A stretch of DNA of 36,791 bases from Candidatus Omnitrophota bacterium (GCA_016201735.1 JACQCH010000039.1:1-36791); one strand, 5' to 3'. Counted from the stretch's first letter, positions 6,274-14,407 are shown. Notes: generated from the sequence alone by a model not told the origin. Program-made: numbers and translations.

Positions 6274-7668
6274 ATGCGATATCGAATTGAGAAGGATTCG
6301 CTGGGCCCGAAAAAGGTCCCGTCGAAGGCCTACTACGGGGTCCAGACCGTCCGGGCCCTGGAGAATTTCCCGGTCAGCCGGTTGACCTTCCCCGTGGCGA
6401 TGATCCGGGCGCTGGGCACGGTGAAGCTTGCCGCGGCCCAGGCCAATATCCGCTTAGGCCGGCTGGATTCTCGGCGGGGCCGAGTGATCCAGCAGGCGGC
6501 CCGGGAGCTGATCACCAACCGGAACGGCCTCCAGCAGCAGATCGTCGTCGACGTCTATCAGGCGGGGGCGGGGACTTCCCTTAACATGAACGTGAACGAG
6601 GTCCTGGCCAACCGGGCGATCGAGATCTTGGGCGGACGCCGGGGCGACTACTCGAAGGTCCATCCCAACGATCATGTCAACATGGCCCAGTCCACCAACG
6701 ATGTGATCCCCACCTCGATCCGGCTGGCGATCTTGTTCGTTCTGCCGGAGCTCATCGAGGTTCTCGAGGATCTCGAGAAGGTATTGAAAGTGAAGGCCAA
6801 GGCCTTCGACCGGGTGATCAAGTCGGGGCGGACCCATCTGCAGGACGCGGTGCCGATCCGGCTGGGCCAGGAGTTCAGCGGCTACGCCCGGATCGTCGAG
6901 AAGGCCCGGGGCCGGATCCTCCAATCCCAGGAATGGCTTTACGAGCTGAACTTGGGGGCCACCGCCGTCGGGACCGGGTTAAACAGCCATCCCCGCTACC
7001 GGGCGACGGCCGTCGGGATTCTCCGGCGGGAAACGAAACTTCCAGTCGTACCGGCTAGAAATCTGTTCGAGGTGACGCAGAGCATGAGTGACGTCGCCCA
7101 CGTGTCCCACTCGGTGCGGGGGCTCGCACTCGACGTCACGAAGATCGCCAACGACTTCCGCCTCTTAAACTCCGGTCCCCGGACCGGCTTCGGGGAATTG
7201 GAACTTCCGGCGATGCAGCCCGGCTCCTCGATCATGCCGGGGAAGGTGAACCCGGTCATGGCCGAGATGTTGAACCAAGTCTGCTTCCATGTGATCGGGC
7301 ATGACCTGACCATCGCCTTCGCCGCGCAGGCGGGGCAGTTGGAACTGAACGTCATGATGCCGGTCATGGGTCACACCTTGGTCACCTCGGTGCAGATCTT
7401 GAGCAACGGGATCCGGCTTTTCACCGACCGATGCGTGCGGGGGATCCGGGCCGACGTGAAGCGGTGCCGGCAGTACGCGGAGCGGTCGGTGGGTTTGGCC
7501 ACCGCGCTGAACCCTACCATCGGCTATCAAAAAGCGGCGGAACTGGTCAAGCAGGCGGTGAAGACCGACGCTTCTCTGCGGCAAGTGATGGAGGAATGGG
7601 GTCTCTTAAAAAATCCGAAAATCGCGCATCTGTTGGACGATCCTTTTGCGCTCACCAAACCCAGCTAG
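6274..7668 (+). CDS. aspA: Aspartate ammonia-lyase / class II fumarase family
   Basis: The 464-residue protein belongs to the fumarase/aspartase superfamily, cytosolic homotetramers that form fumarate from aspartate or malate. Signatures in order are AYYGVQTVRALENFPVS (20-36), QSTNDVIPTSIRL (about 138), SGRTHLQDAVPIRLGQE (about 183), GTGLNSHPRY and the signature loop GSSIMPGKVNPVMAEM containing the catalytic serine. The N-terminal AYYGVQT and LQDAVP segments are closer to aspartase; QSTNDV and GTGLNSHP are shared with fumarase, so the substrate is not settled. The start at ATG 6274 lacks an obvious Shine-Dalgarno and follows RNA element copy 1 by 23 bases. It heads a tight run of genes to 13881. 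Confidence 0.8.
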   Translation: MRYRIEKDSLGPKKVPSKAYYGVQTVRALENFPVSRLTFPVAMIRALGTVKLAAAQANIRLGRLDSRRGRVIQQAARELITNRNGLQQQIVVDVYQAGAGTSLNMNVNEVLANRAIEILGGRRGDYSKVHPNDHVNMAQSTNDVIPTSIRLAILFVLPELIEVLEDLEKVLKVKAKAFDRVIKSGRTHLQDAVPIRLGQEFSGYARIVEKARGRILQSQEWLYELNLGATAVGTGLNSHPRYRATAVGILRRETKLPVVPARNLFEVTQSMSDVAHVSHSVRGLALDVTKIANDFRLLNSGPRTGFGELELPAMQPGSSIMPGKVNPVMAEMLNQVCFHVIGHDLTIAFAAQAGQLELNVMMPVMGHTLVTSVQILSNGIRLFTDRCVRGIRADVKRCRQYAERSVGLATALNPTIGYQKAAELVKQAVKTDASLRQVMEEWGLLKNPKIAHLLDDPFALTKPS

Positions 7669-7686
7669 CTAAAGGAAGGTAAACCC

Positions 7687-8649
7687 ATGTCGATTCGAAC
7701 AACCGTTGTCGGTTCTTATCCTAAGGTCATTGAAGGCAGCTCGGACAACCTGCCCGGAACCATCGATCGCTGGCAGAAGAAATCGGTCCCCGACGAGGCG
7801 TTGGAACAGGAGCTCCAGAAGGTGATCCGCCGGGTGATCCAGGAGCAGGAGGGAGCCGAGCTGGACCTCATCACCGACGGGCAGGTCCGGTGGGAAGATC
7901 TGGCCCACCCGATCGCCCGGTCCGCCCGGGGATTGAACCGAGGGGCCCTGCGCCGGTTCTTCGACAACAATGTCTATTACCGCCGGCTGGAGTCAAACGG
8001 CGGGCTTCAATGGCAGAAAAGCTCGACGGCCGAGGAGTTCCAGTTCGCCTCGAAGGCGGCGAAGAAGCCAATCAAGGTGGCCCTGCCGGGACCATTGACT
8101 CTGGTCACTTTCACGGAAATCTCGAAAGGGCAAACTCCCGCCTCGCTCCTGGCTCTCTACGCCGATCTGCTCCGGAAAGAAGTGGAAGCGCTGGAGAAGG
8201 CGGGGGTCAAGGAGATCCAGCTGGATGAGCCGGCGTTCAAGGCCGGAGAGCCCCTCTTGGACGCGGCGGTCGAGCAAATCAACCGGATCTTTAAAGGGAT
8301 TAAGGCCCGGCGATGGGTCGCTTGTTATTTCCACGATCTTTCCTCGATCCTTCCGGCTCTGTCGAAGCTCCAGGTCGAGGTCTTGAGCATGGATTTGGTC
8401 ACGGCCCCGAAACTGGCCGATCGGCTAAAGGAATTCAAATGGTCCGGCGAGATCGCCCTCGGGCTCATCGACGGCCGCAACACCAGGATGGATTCGGCTC
8501 CGGAGGTTATTTCTCAAATCAAGAAGGTTTCCGCCGTGATTCCTCTGAATCGTCTCTGGGTTTCTCCCAACTGCGGGCTGGAATTCCTGCCGCACGAAGC
8601 CGCCTTAAAGAAACTCCAGATCCTTCGCCAAGTCGCGCAGGGAATCTGA
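7687..8649 (+). CDS. MetE-like (core methionine synthase) protein with altered zinc site
   Basis: The 320-residue protein is only the catalytic barrel of cobalamin-independent methionine synthase, opening with TTVVGSYPK and containing IQLDEPAF (about 178-185). It lacks the N-terminal folate-binding half, as in core-MetE enzymes that take methyl from other donors. Compared with its paralogue at 12189, the zinc ligands are changed: HxC becomes V211-A-C213, with a histidine displaced to 216, and the conserved glutamate position reads as aspartate or methionine. The C-terminal ligand C296 (SPNCGL) remains. It may therefore bind metal differently or have another methyl-transfer role. AAGGAAGG at 7671-7678 precedes ATG 7687. 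The stop abuts larE. Confidence 0.8.
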   Translation: MSIRTTVVGSYPKVIEGSSDNLPGTIDRWQKKSVPDEALEQELQKVIRRVIQEQEGAELDLITDGQVRWEDLAHPIARSARGLNRGALRRFFDNNVYYRRLESNGGLQWQKSSTAEEFQFASKAAKKPIKVALPGPLTLVTFTEISKGQTPASLLALYADLLRKEVEALEKAGVKEIQLDEPAFKAGEPLLDAAVEQINRIFKGIKARRWVACYFHDLSSILPALSKLQVEVLSMDLVTAPKLADRLKEFKWSGEIALGLIDGRNTRMDSAPEVISQIKKVSAVIPLNRLWVSPNCGLEFLPHEAALKKLQILRQVAQGI

Positions 8650-9429
8650 TTGGTGGAAAAACTCCAGCGCCTTCGACAGATTTTTCGAGAGATGGAATCG
8701 GTGCTGGTCACCTTTTCCGGCGGGGTGGACTCGGTCTTTCTGGCGAAGGTGGCGGTGGAGACATTAGGGGAAAAGGCCGCGGCGCTGACCGCGGTTAGCC
8801 CAAGCCTGCCGGCCGCTGAACTGGAAGAGGCCAAAAAGCTGGCCGCCCAGATCGGGATCCGGCATCTTTTGATCGAATCCAAGGAGTTGGACGACCCCCG
8901 GTACGCCGCCAACCCGGTGAACCGCTGCTACTTCTGCAAGACGGAGCTTTTTTCACTGGCCAGCCGGGTGGCCCGAGAGGAAGGGTTGGCCTGCGTCGTG
9001 GATGGGACCCACGTCGACGATTTAAAGGATGTCCGGCCTGGCCGGCAGGCGGCGAAGGAATGGCAGATTCGCTCGCCGCTCGTCGAGGCCGGGTTCACCA
9101 AGGAAGAGATTCGGGAGAACAGCCGGGCACTCGGCTTGCCGACGTGGGATAAGCCGGCGATGGCCTGTTTGGCTTCCCGGCTTCCGACCGGGACGGCGGT
9201 GACGCTGGAGCGATTGTCGAAGGTGGAGGCCTGCGAGGCGGCGGTGAAGCGGCTGGGATTCCGTCAGTTGAGGGCAAGGGTTCAGGGAGAGTCGGTCCGA
9301 TTGGAGTTGGAGCCGGCGGCGGTGGAATCGTTGGCCGCGCCCGGTGCCGTCGAGGAATTAGTGAGGGCCTGCCGCGGGGCAGGCTTCGAAAGAGTGCTGC
9401 TGGATTTGGCGGGATATGGGAAAGAGTGA
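8650..9429 (+). CDS. larE: ATP-dependent sulfur transferase LarE
   Basis: The 259-residue PP-loop protein activates and thiolates the pyridinium dicarboxylate precursor of the nickel-pincer nucleotide cofactor of lactate racemase-type enzymes. The pyrophosphatase motif SGGVDS is at 23-28. NRCYFCKTEL supplies C93 and C96, and MACLASR supplies C173, at the sacrificial-sulfur cysteine position. Three cysteines in these places match the LarE type that uses a [4Fe-4S] cluster as a renewable sulfur carrier rather than sacrificing one cysteine. No larA, larB or larC is in the window, so the cofactor user must be elsewhere or the protein serves another thiolation. Start is TTG 8650 or GTG 8653, right after the previous TGA. 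The 3' end overlaps the nfo frame. Confidence 0.88.
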   Translation: MVEKLQRLRQIFREMESVLVTFSGGVDSVFLAKVAVETLGEKAAALTAVSPSLPAAELEEAKKLAAQIGIRHLLIESKELDDPRYAANPVNRCYFCKTELFSLASRVAREEGLACVVDGTHVDDLKDVRPGRQAAKEWQIRSPLVEAGFTKEEIRENSRALGLPTWDKPAMACLASRLPTGTAVTLERLSKVEACEAAVKRLGFRQLRARVQGESVRLELEPAAVESLAAPGAVEELVRACRGAGFERVLLDLAGYGKE

Positions 9430-10375
9430 AGCGACTCTTCAATCCATTCGTGCTGAGCAAGCCGTTCATCCTTCGACTAAGCTCAGGATGAACGGCGCGT
9501 CGAAGCAGCTTCCGCGGCTGGGCGCCCACATGTCGATGGCCGGCGGATTCCACCTCGCCGTCGAGCGGGGGCTTTCGGTAGGATGCCAGACGATCCAGAT
9601 CTTCACCAAGTCGAACAATCAATGGGACGCCCTCCCGATCTCCGACGAGAGCGCCAAGACCTTTCAGAAAGCGGTGAAGAACAGCGGCGTCGGCCCGGTG
9701 TTCGCCCACACGGCGTACCTGATCAACGTCGGGTCCCCGGAAAAGGAGACCTTCGAGAAGTCCAAGAAGGCGCTCAAGGTGGAAGTGGAGCGGGCAACGA
9801 CACTGGGCTTGGCCTTCATCGTTCTGCATCCCGGCTCCCACAAAGAGACCGGTGAGGAGCCGTGCTTGAAGCGGATCTCCGAGACAGTGGTCTGGGTACT
9901 GGACCAGACGAAGGGTTCTTCCGTCAAGGTGCTGTACGAGATCGCCGCGGGGCAGGGATCGGCGGTCGGGCACACGTTCGAACATCTCAATACCTTGCTG
10001 AAACTGACCGGCCGCCCGGACCGGACCGGGATTTGCCTGGATACCTGCCATCTGTTCGCGGCCGGTTACGATCTGAGGACGCCGGCCGCCTATCAGAAGA
10101 CGATGGACGACTTCGATCGGATCGTCGGGTTGAAAAACATCCGAGCGATTCATCTCAACGATTCCAAGAAGGAGTTGGGGGCCCGCGTCGACCGGCATGA
10201 GCACATCGGGCAGGGTCAGATCGGATTGGAAGGTTTCCGGTGCCTGCTGAACGACCCTCGCTTCTCGGATATCCCAATGGTATTGGAGACTCCAAAAGAT
10301 GAAAAAACGATGGCCGAAGATGTCATGAACTTGAAAACTCTGCGGGGGTTGATCAAGAAGAGGAGGGCGGGGTGA
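9416..10375 (+). CDS. nfo: Endonuclease IV (AP endonuclease), Nfo family
   Basis: The protein (319 residues from ATG 9416) cleaves DNA 5' of abasic sites in base-excision repair. It is a TIM barrel with a trinuclear zinc site; the ligand motifs are all present: GAHMSMAGG, AHTAYLINVGSP, LHPGSHKETG, YEIAAGQG, CLDTCHLFAAGYD, HLNDSKKELGARVDRHEHIGQG and LETPKDE. The first 24 residues are encoded partly by a palindromic repeat (9462-9495) and have no counterpart in the family. ATG 9488, within the repeat's right arm, would give MNGASKQLPRLGAHMS, closer to usual lengths. ATG 9416 overlaps larE, favouring coupled translation; either start is possible. The stop overlaps the next GTG. Confidence 0.93.
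   Translation: MGKSEATLQSIRAEQAVHPSTKLRMNGASKQLPRLGAHMSMAGGFHLAVERGLSVGCQTIQIFTKSNNQWDALPISDESAKTFQKAVKNSGVGPVFAHTAYLINVGSPEKETFEKSKKALKVEVERATTLGLAFIVLHPGSHKETGEEPCLKRISETVVWVLDQTKGSSVKVLYEIAAGQGSAVGHTFEHLNTLLKLTGRPDRTGICLDTCHLFAAGYDLRTPAAYQKTMDDFDRIVGLKNIRAIHLNDSKKELGARVDRHEHIGQGQIGLEGFRCLLNDPRFSDIPMVLETPKDEKTMAEDVMNLKTLRGLIKKRRAG
9462..9495 (+). repeat. Palindromic repeat at the 5' end of nfo
   Basis: CCGTTCATCCT (9462-9472) is an exact inverted repeat of AGGATGAACGG (9485-9495) around a TCGAC-containing loop. Its architecture is the same as that of the repeat in the riboswitch at 26232-26264, which has the loop GAGTTTGTCGA. An adjacent TTCGTGCTGAG at 9448-9457 matches part of that copy. 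Confidence 0.75.
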
Positions 10376-11385
10376 ACAAGAAAGCGGTGGTCATGCTGTC
10401 CGGCGGGCTGGACTCGACGCTGGCGGCCAAGCTGATGCTCGAGCAGGGGGTGGAGCTGTGCGGCCTATATCTGTCCGCGCCCTGGGGCTGCTGCGACAAG
10501 ACCAAGGCGATGAAGGTGGCTGCCCAGCTGGGAATCGAGTTCATGGTGGTCAAGATGACCCAGGAATACATCGGGGTGATCCGGAAACCGAAATACGGAT
10601 ACGGCTCCAGCATGAATCCCTGCATCGACTGCCGGATCTACATGTTCGAGAAGGCCAAGGAGCTGATGGCTCAGATCGGCGCCGCCTTTCTGGTGACCGG
10701 CGAGGTGCTGGGACAGAGGCCGATGTCCCAGATGAGGCATTCTCTCTTTTTGATTGAGAAGCAGGCCGGCTTGGCCCGGCGGATCGTGCGGCCCCTCTCG
10801 GCGAAGGTGCTGCCGGCGACCCTGCCGGAAGAAGAAGGGGTGATCGACCGAGAAAGGATGTGCGGGATCACCGGCCGCTCCCGGAAGGAGCAGATGCAGC
10901 TGGCTCTGAAATACGGGATCCTGGACTATCCGAATCCGGCCGGCGGCTGCCTTTTGACCGACCAGGAGTTCGGCAACCGGGTGCGGGACCTGTTCCAAAC
11001 TCAAGAAGAGGTGGACCTGGAGGATATGGAACTGCTGCGTCTCGGCCGGCAGTTCCGGCTGAACCCGCATACCAAGCTGATCGTGGGCCGGAATGAAGAG
11101 GAGAACCGGACCTTGGCGGAGTACCTGGCGCCGGGGCGGGTCCTGTTCGTCCCGGAAGGGTTCCCGGGGCCGTCGGTTCTTCTGATCGGGCCGCCGGATG
11201 AAGCGGCGGATCGCCGGGCATTGAAGATGATCGCCCATTACACGAAGAAGGAGAAACTTCCTCCTCAAGCGAAGGTGATCCGCCGAGTTGGCGTTCCCCG
11301 CCAAGAGGGGCAGCAGCCGTTGGAGGAGACAATTCTATTAGAGGGCCATATCGAGGAGAAAGAATTAGAGGCGACGAGAATATGA
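10372..11385 (+). CDS. PP-loop ATPase, ThiI/MnmA-like tRNA thiolation protein
   Basis: The 337-residue protein has an N-terminal adenylating PP-loop domain with SGGLDS at 10-15, followed by GSSMNPCIDCR (C84, C87), a CxxC resembling the cluster- or sulfur-binding pair of thiouridylases. VTGEVLGQRPMSQ and the later NPAGGCLLTDQEFGNRVRDLF belong to the MnmA/ThiI-like group often annotated as tRNA 4-thiouridine synthase. The C-terminal third (about 210-330) resembles an NFACT-R/DUF814-like RNA-binding region. It probably thiolates a tRNA uridine; the position is not determinable. GTG 10372 has AGGAGGG at 10361-10367 and overlaps the nfo stop; the end overlaps the next ATG as ATGA. It is the second PP-loop sulfur enzyme in this operon. 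Confidence 0.75.
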   Translation: MNKKAVVMLSGGLDSTLAAKLMLEQGVELCGLYLSAPWGCCDKTKAMKVAAQLGIEFMVVKMTQEYIGVIRKPKYGYGSSMNPCIDCRIYMFEKAKELMAQIGAAFLVTGEVLGQRPMSQMRHSLFLIEKQAGLARRIVRPLSAKVLPATLPEEEGVIDRERMCGITGRSRKEQMQLALKYGILDYPNPAGGCLLTDQEFGNRVRDLFQTQEEVDLEDMELLRLGRQFRLNPHTKLIVGRNEEENRTLAEYLAPGRVLFVPEGFPGPSVLLIGPPDEAADRRALKMIAHYTKKEKLPPQAKVIRRVGVPRQEGQQPLEETILLEGHIEEKELEATRI

Positions 11386-12185
11386 GCGCGGAAAATAAAG
11401 CGTCATTGCGAGGACTGCGAGGCGAAGCCGAAGCAGGACGAAGCAATCTCGATGTTAAAAGCAAGATTGCCACGGCCGCCTCCGGGGGCCTCGCAATGAC
11501 ACCCAATATCCCGGTCGACCCGACCTTCGTCAATTTCTTATGCTTCGCGCTGGATCCGGCCTTTCGCCGTCTTCCGGAGCCGGAACGGAAGAAAGGGATC
11601 CAGGAATTTCTGGCCGAGTTAAGAAGCCCGTCCGCTGGGTTATCGATCCGGATTTATCTCGCGATCGGGTTGAGGCAGGACACCGATTTTTTCATCTGGG
11701 GGATCGCCAAGGAGTTGGCCGCCTTTCAGCCGTTTACGGCGGATCTGCTCCGGACCGGACTGGGTCAGTACCTGCGCTTGAGCTACACCTTTGTGGCGAT
11801 GACCCGGCCCTCGGTGTATAATCCGATGCACATCCCGGCCTTCGAGACGGATTCCGGCTCGAGGCGGTACCTGTTTCTTTATCCGTTCGTCAAGTCACGG
11901 GAATGGTATCTCCTGCCGTATGAAAAACGCCGCGAGATGATGCGCGCCCACATGGCCGTTGGGGAGCAGTACCCGATGGTGCGGCTGAACACGACCTATT
12001 CTTTTGGATTGGGAGATCAGGACTTTGTGCTGGCCTTTGAGACGGATCAGCCGGCGGCGTTTGAGGATCTGGTTCAGCGCCTGCGGGAAAGCGAGGCCAG
12101 CCGCTACACGGTTCGAGATACTCCTTTTATCTTGGGAAGCTGGTGTGAAAACGGGGAAGCATTAATTCAAGGATTAGGACTGTAA
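11382..12185 (+). CDS. chdC: Coproheme decarboxylase ChdC (HemQ), chlorite-dismutase family
   Basis: The protein converts coproheme to heme b in the coproporphyrin-dependent pathway. The diagnostic region is LYPFVKSREWYLLPYEKR, where the tyrosine (Y167 counting from ATG 11382) matches the radical tyrosine of ChdC, then MMRAHMAVG with the proximal heme histidine H190, and SFGLGDQDFVLAFETD. True chlorite dismutases keep a distal arginine and other loops, so ChdC is preferred. The first 38 residues come from a 99-bp inverted-repeat element (11402-11500); the family-like sequence begins after M39 (ATG 11496), giving about 229 residues. ATG 11382 overlaps the preceding stop. No other heme gene is nearby. 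Confidence 0.85.
   Translation: MSAENKASLRGLRGEAEAGRSNLDVKSKIATAASGGLAMTPNIPVDPTFVNFLCFALDPAFRRLPEPERKKGIQEFLAELRSPSAGLSIRIYLAIGLRQDTDFFIWGIAKELAAFQPFTADLLRTGLGQYLRLSYTFVAMTRPSVYNPMHIPAFETDSGSRRYLFLYPFVKSREWYLLPYEKRREMMRAHMAVGEQYPMVRLNTTYSFGLGDQDFVLAFETDQPAAFEDLVQRLRESEASRYTVRDTPFILGSWCENGEALIQGLGL
11402..11500 (+). repeat. MITE-like inverted-repeat element in the 5' end of chdC
   Basis: The ends GTCATTGCGAGG (11402-11413) and CCTCGCAATGAC (11489-11500) are perfect 12-bp inverted repeats. The interior contains GAAGCAATCTC and AAGATTGC, giving further imperfect pairing. It stays open in the chdC frame and supplies an ATG at its right end. Confidence 0.8.
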
Positions 12186-12188
12186 AAA

Positions 12189-13169
12189 ATGCTGAAGACA
12201 ACGACGGTAGGGAGTTTTCCGAAATCAGAGGAACTGAAATCCGCCCGGGCGAAGGTCCGGCGAGGGCAGATGGACAAGGCCCAGCTGAAATCCTTGGAGC
12301 AGGAGGAGACCCGGAACTGGATCCGGATCCAGGAACAGATCGGGCTGGACATCCTGGTCGACGGGGAACAGTACCGGGGAGATATGGCGACCTATTTCGC
12401 GGAGCATCTCGAAGGATTCAAGGTGAGCTCCCTCGTCCGCTCCTACGGGAACCGGTATTACCGCAAGCCGATCGCGATCAGCGAGATCCGGTGGAAGGGG
12501 CCGATCACCGTGGAGTGGTTCAAGTTTGCCCAGGGGCTGACCCAGAAGCCGGTTAAGGGGATGCTCACCGGCCCCTACACCATGATGGACTGGTCCTTCG
12601 ACGAGACGTACCCGAACCGGCGGGCCTTCTGCTTAGGGTTGGCCCGGGCCATTCACGAAGAGGTCAAGGCCCTGGAAGCGGCCGGGGCTAAATTCATCCA
12701 GATCGACGAGCCGGCGGTTTCGACCCGCGTGGAAGAGGTGGAGCTGGCCATCGAGGCGATGCGAATCGTAACCCAGGGGATCCGTGTCCAGACCGGGACC
12801 CACATCTGCTACGGAGACTTCGAGAAGGTCTACCCGCAGATCCTGAATCTGGCCGTGGACCAGATTGACCTGGAATTCACCAACTCCAACTTCGGCCTCT
12901 TGGAGCTGATCCGAAAAGTTCCCTTTACCAAGGAAGTCGGATTCGGGGTGGTGGATGTCCATTCCCACCGGGTCGAATCGGTGGAGGAGATCAAGGCCTC
13001 GATCCATCGGGCGCTCGACGCCTTCCCGCTGGGGAAAATTTACATCGATCCCGACTGCGGCCTGAAGACCCGCCTGAAGGAAGAAGCGGTGGCCAAGCTC
13101 ACCAACATGGTAGCGGCGGTCCGGGAAGTTCGAAAAGAACTCGGTGTCGAAGCGCTCCCCAATCCTTAA
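12189..13169 (+). CDS. Core methionine synthase (MetE C-terminal family)
   Basis: The 326-residue catalytic-only MetE transfers a methyl group to homocysteine; lacking the folate half, it presumably uses a corrinoid protein or other donor, as shown for folate-independent core enzymes. It opens TTTVGSFPKSEEL and has IQIDEPAV (about 177-184). The complete zinc site is visible: H205 and C207 (GTHICYGDF), E229 (DLEFTNSN) and C290 (DPDCGL). SHRVES supplies another conserved loop. It starts 3 bases after chdC and overlaps the next gene by 26 bases. It is the better candidate of the two paralogues for an active synthase. Confidence 0.87.
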   Translation: MLKTTTVGSFPKSEELKSARAKVRRGQMDKAQLKSLEQEETRNWIRIQEQIGLDILVDGEQYRGDMATYFAEHLEGFKVSSLVRSYGNRYYRKPIAISEIRWKGPITVEWFKFAQGLTQKPVKGMLTGPYTMMDWSFDETYPNRRAFCLGLARAIHEEVKALEAAGAKFIQIDEPAVSTRVEEVELAIEAMRIVTQGIRVQTGTHICYGDFEKVYPQILNLAVDQIDLEFTNSNFGLLELIRKVPFTKEVGFGVVDVHSHRVESVEEIKASIHRALDAFPLGKIYIDPDCGLKTRLKEEAVAKLTNMVAAVREVRKELGVEALPNP

Positions 13170-13881
13170 AGAACTCGGGTCTCGGCCGGTTTACCTGGAC
13201 GAGGCCTGGCACTCTCCCAAGGGGCGGGCCATCCGTGAGGTCATCTACGGCACGACGGATGGGATCGTCACCTCTTTGGGATTCGTCATCGGAGTCTACG
13301 GAGCTCTCCATGAAAGCCGGATCATCCTGATCACCGGGATCGCCGGGGCGAGCGCGGGCGCTCTCTCCATGGGTTTCTCCGCCTACATCTCCTCCAAGTC
13401 CCAGTCCGAATTTTTCTTGGCCGAGATTGAACGGGAACGGAGAGAGATCCAGGAGATGCCGGAAAAAGAGAGGGACGAGGTTCGCAAGATTTACCGAACC
13501 AAAGGGTTCGACGGGCCTGAATTGGAAATGGTGGTTAGCCGGATCAGTTCCAACCCGAGCGTTTGGCTTCGCTGCATGATGGAGGAAGAATTGGGCCTCA
13601 TCATCGAGAGCTTTGATAATCCTTGGGTGGTGGGGGTCATCACGACGGCCTCGTATCTGGCGGCTGCCTTCCTGCCGATTGTGCCTTTCGCCGCCTTAGG
13701 CCCCGGGAAAGCCTTCCCGTTATCCGTCGCAATCTCGATCGCGGCCCTTTTCGGACTGGGGGTCGGCAAAACCCGGTTGACCCGGACTCCCCCATTAAAG
13801 AGCGGCCTGGAATTGACCGCCATCGGAATCGTGGCCGCTCTAGTGGGATTCGTGATCGGGCATCTGGCCGGCGATTTGTAA
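13144..13881 (+). CDS. VIT1/CCC1-type iron/manganese transporter
   Basis: The 245-residue membrane protein has the VIT1 opening REVIYGTTDGIVTSLGFVIGV (about 30-50) and GALSMGFSAYISSKSQSEFF, the conserved first two helices. A charged cytoplasmic segment of about 60 residues (EIERERREIQEMPEKERDEV) corresponds to the metal-binding helical domain, with acidic residues for Fe2+ or Mn2+. Three more hydrophobic helices follow. Family members move ferrous iron or manganese out of the cytosol by proton exchange. Start GTG 13144 lies inside the metE-like gene; translation is presumably coupled. It is the last gene of the operon that begins at 6274. Confidence 0.87.
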   Translation: MSKRSPILKELGSRPVYLDEAWHSPKGRAIREVIYGTTDGIVTSLGFVIGVYGALHESRIILITGIAGASAGALSMGFSAYISSKSQSEFFLAEIERERREIQEMPEKERDEVRKIYRTKGFDGPELEMVVSRISSNPSVWLRCMMEEELGLIIESFDNPWVVGVITTASYLAAAFLPIVPFAALGPGKAFPLSVAISIAALFGLGVGKTRLTRTPPLKSGLELTAIGIVAALVGFVIGHLAGDL

Positions 13882-13889
13882 AGAAGGGC

Positions 13890-13918
13890 TTGACAGCGTC
13901 AAACGACCTTTGTATCAT
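13890..13918 (+). promoter_or_regulatory. tRNA-Glu promoter
   Basis: TTGACA (13890-13895) and TATCAT (13913-13918) are spaced by 17 bases. The predicted start near 13925 leaves a 35-base 5' leader to be removed before the tRNA. Confidence 0.75.
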
Positions 13919-13959
13919 TCTAACGAAATGAGAAAAGCAGACAGTTTTCCATTACAGGC

Positions 13960-14032
13960 GGCCCCATCGTCTAGTGGCCTAGGACGCCGCCTTCTCAGGG
14001 CAGAAACCGGGGTTCGATTCCCCGTGGGGCCA
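13960..14032 (+). tRNA. tRNA-Glu (anticodon CTC)
   Basis: A 73-nt cloverleaf: acceptor GGCCCCA pairs with TGGGGCC and discriminator A14032, with no encoded CCA. The D-arm has TCTAGTGGCCTAGGA. The anticodon loop TTCTCAG (13992-13998) carries CTC at 13994-13996. The T-arm is CGGGG-TTCGATT-CCCCG. The anticodon stem has one C-A mismatch (13988-14002), unusual but tolerable. Confidence 0.95.
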
Positions 14033-14055
14033 AGATTAGTTATGGACGGTTGTCG

Positions 14056-14394
14056 ATGATCTGCATTTACTGTCAGAGAGAATTTCAGCCGTCCAAATAC
14101 CGCCACACCAAACAGCGGGCCTGTGGAGATCCGGTCTGCCAGAAGAAACGGCAGAGGGATAACTTAACCGCCTGGCAAGAGAGAAATCCTCTTTACTATC
14201 GAATTAAGCGGATCGATCCGATCTGGCGCACGAAGGCGAGGGCTCGAGCCAAGCGGTGGCGAACGATTCATAAGGATCGGATTCAGGCCTATCGGATGGC
14301 CACGATGGACCAATACCGGATCTACATGCGGGAGTACATGCGCCGTTACCGAACAGCCCTCGCCCAAAGGGCAGGGAAAGCGGCACAACCCTAG
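14056..14394 (+). CDS. Small zinc-ribbon-like basic protein of unknown function
   Basis: From ATG 14056 the protein has 112 residues; TTG 14050 is an alternative. Four cysteines near the N-terminus (C3, C6, C23, C28) make a CX2C-X16-CX4C pattern suited to a zinc ribbon, followed by a strongly basic helix-rich body (KKRQRDN, KARARAKRWR, YMREYMRRYR). Similar small CxxC/Arg-rich proteins are common in environmental genomes and sometimes lie near mobile genes, but no mobile gene is adjacent. Nucleic-acid binding is a reasonable guess. It starts 23 bases after the tRNA and may share its transcript. I do not recognise a named family. Confidence 0.6.
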   Translation: MICIYCQREFQPSKYRHTKQRACGDPVCQKKRQRDNLTAWQERNPLYYRIKRIDPIWRTKARARAKRWRTIHKDRIQAYRMATMDQYRIYMREYMRRYRTALAQRAGKAAQP

Positions 14395-14407
14395 GGGGAC
14401 CTTGCTC

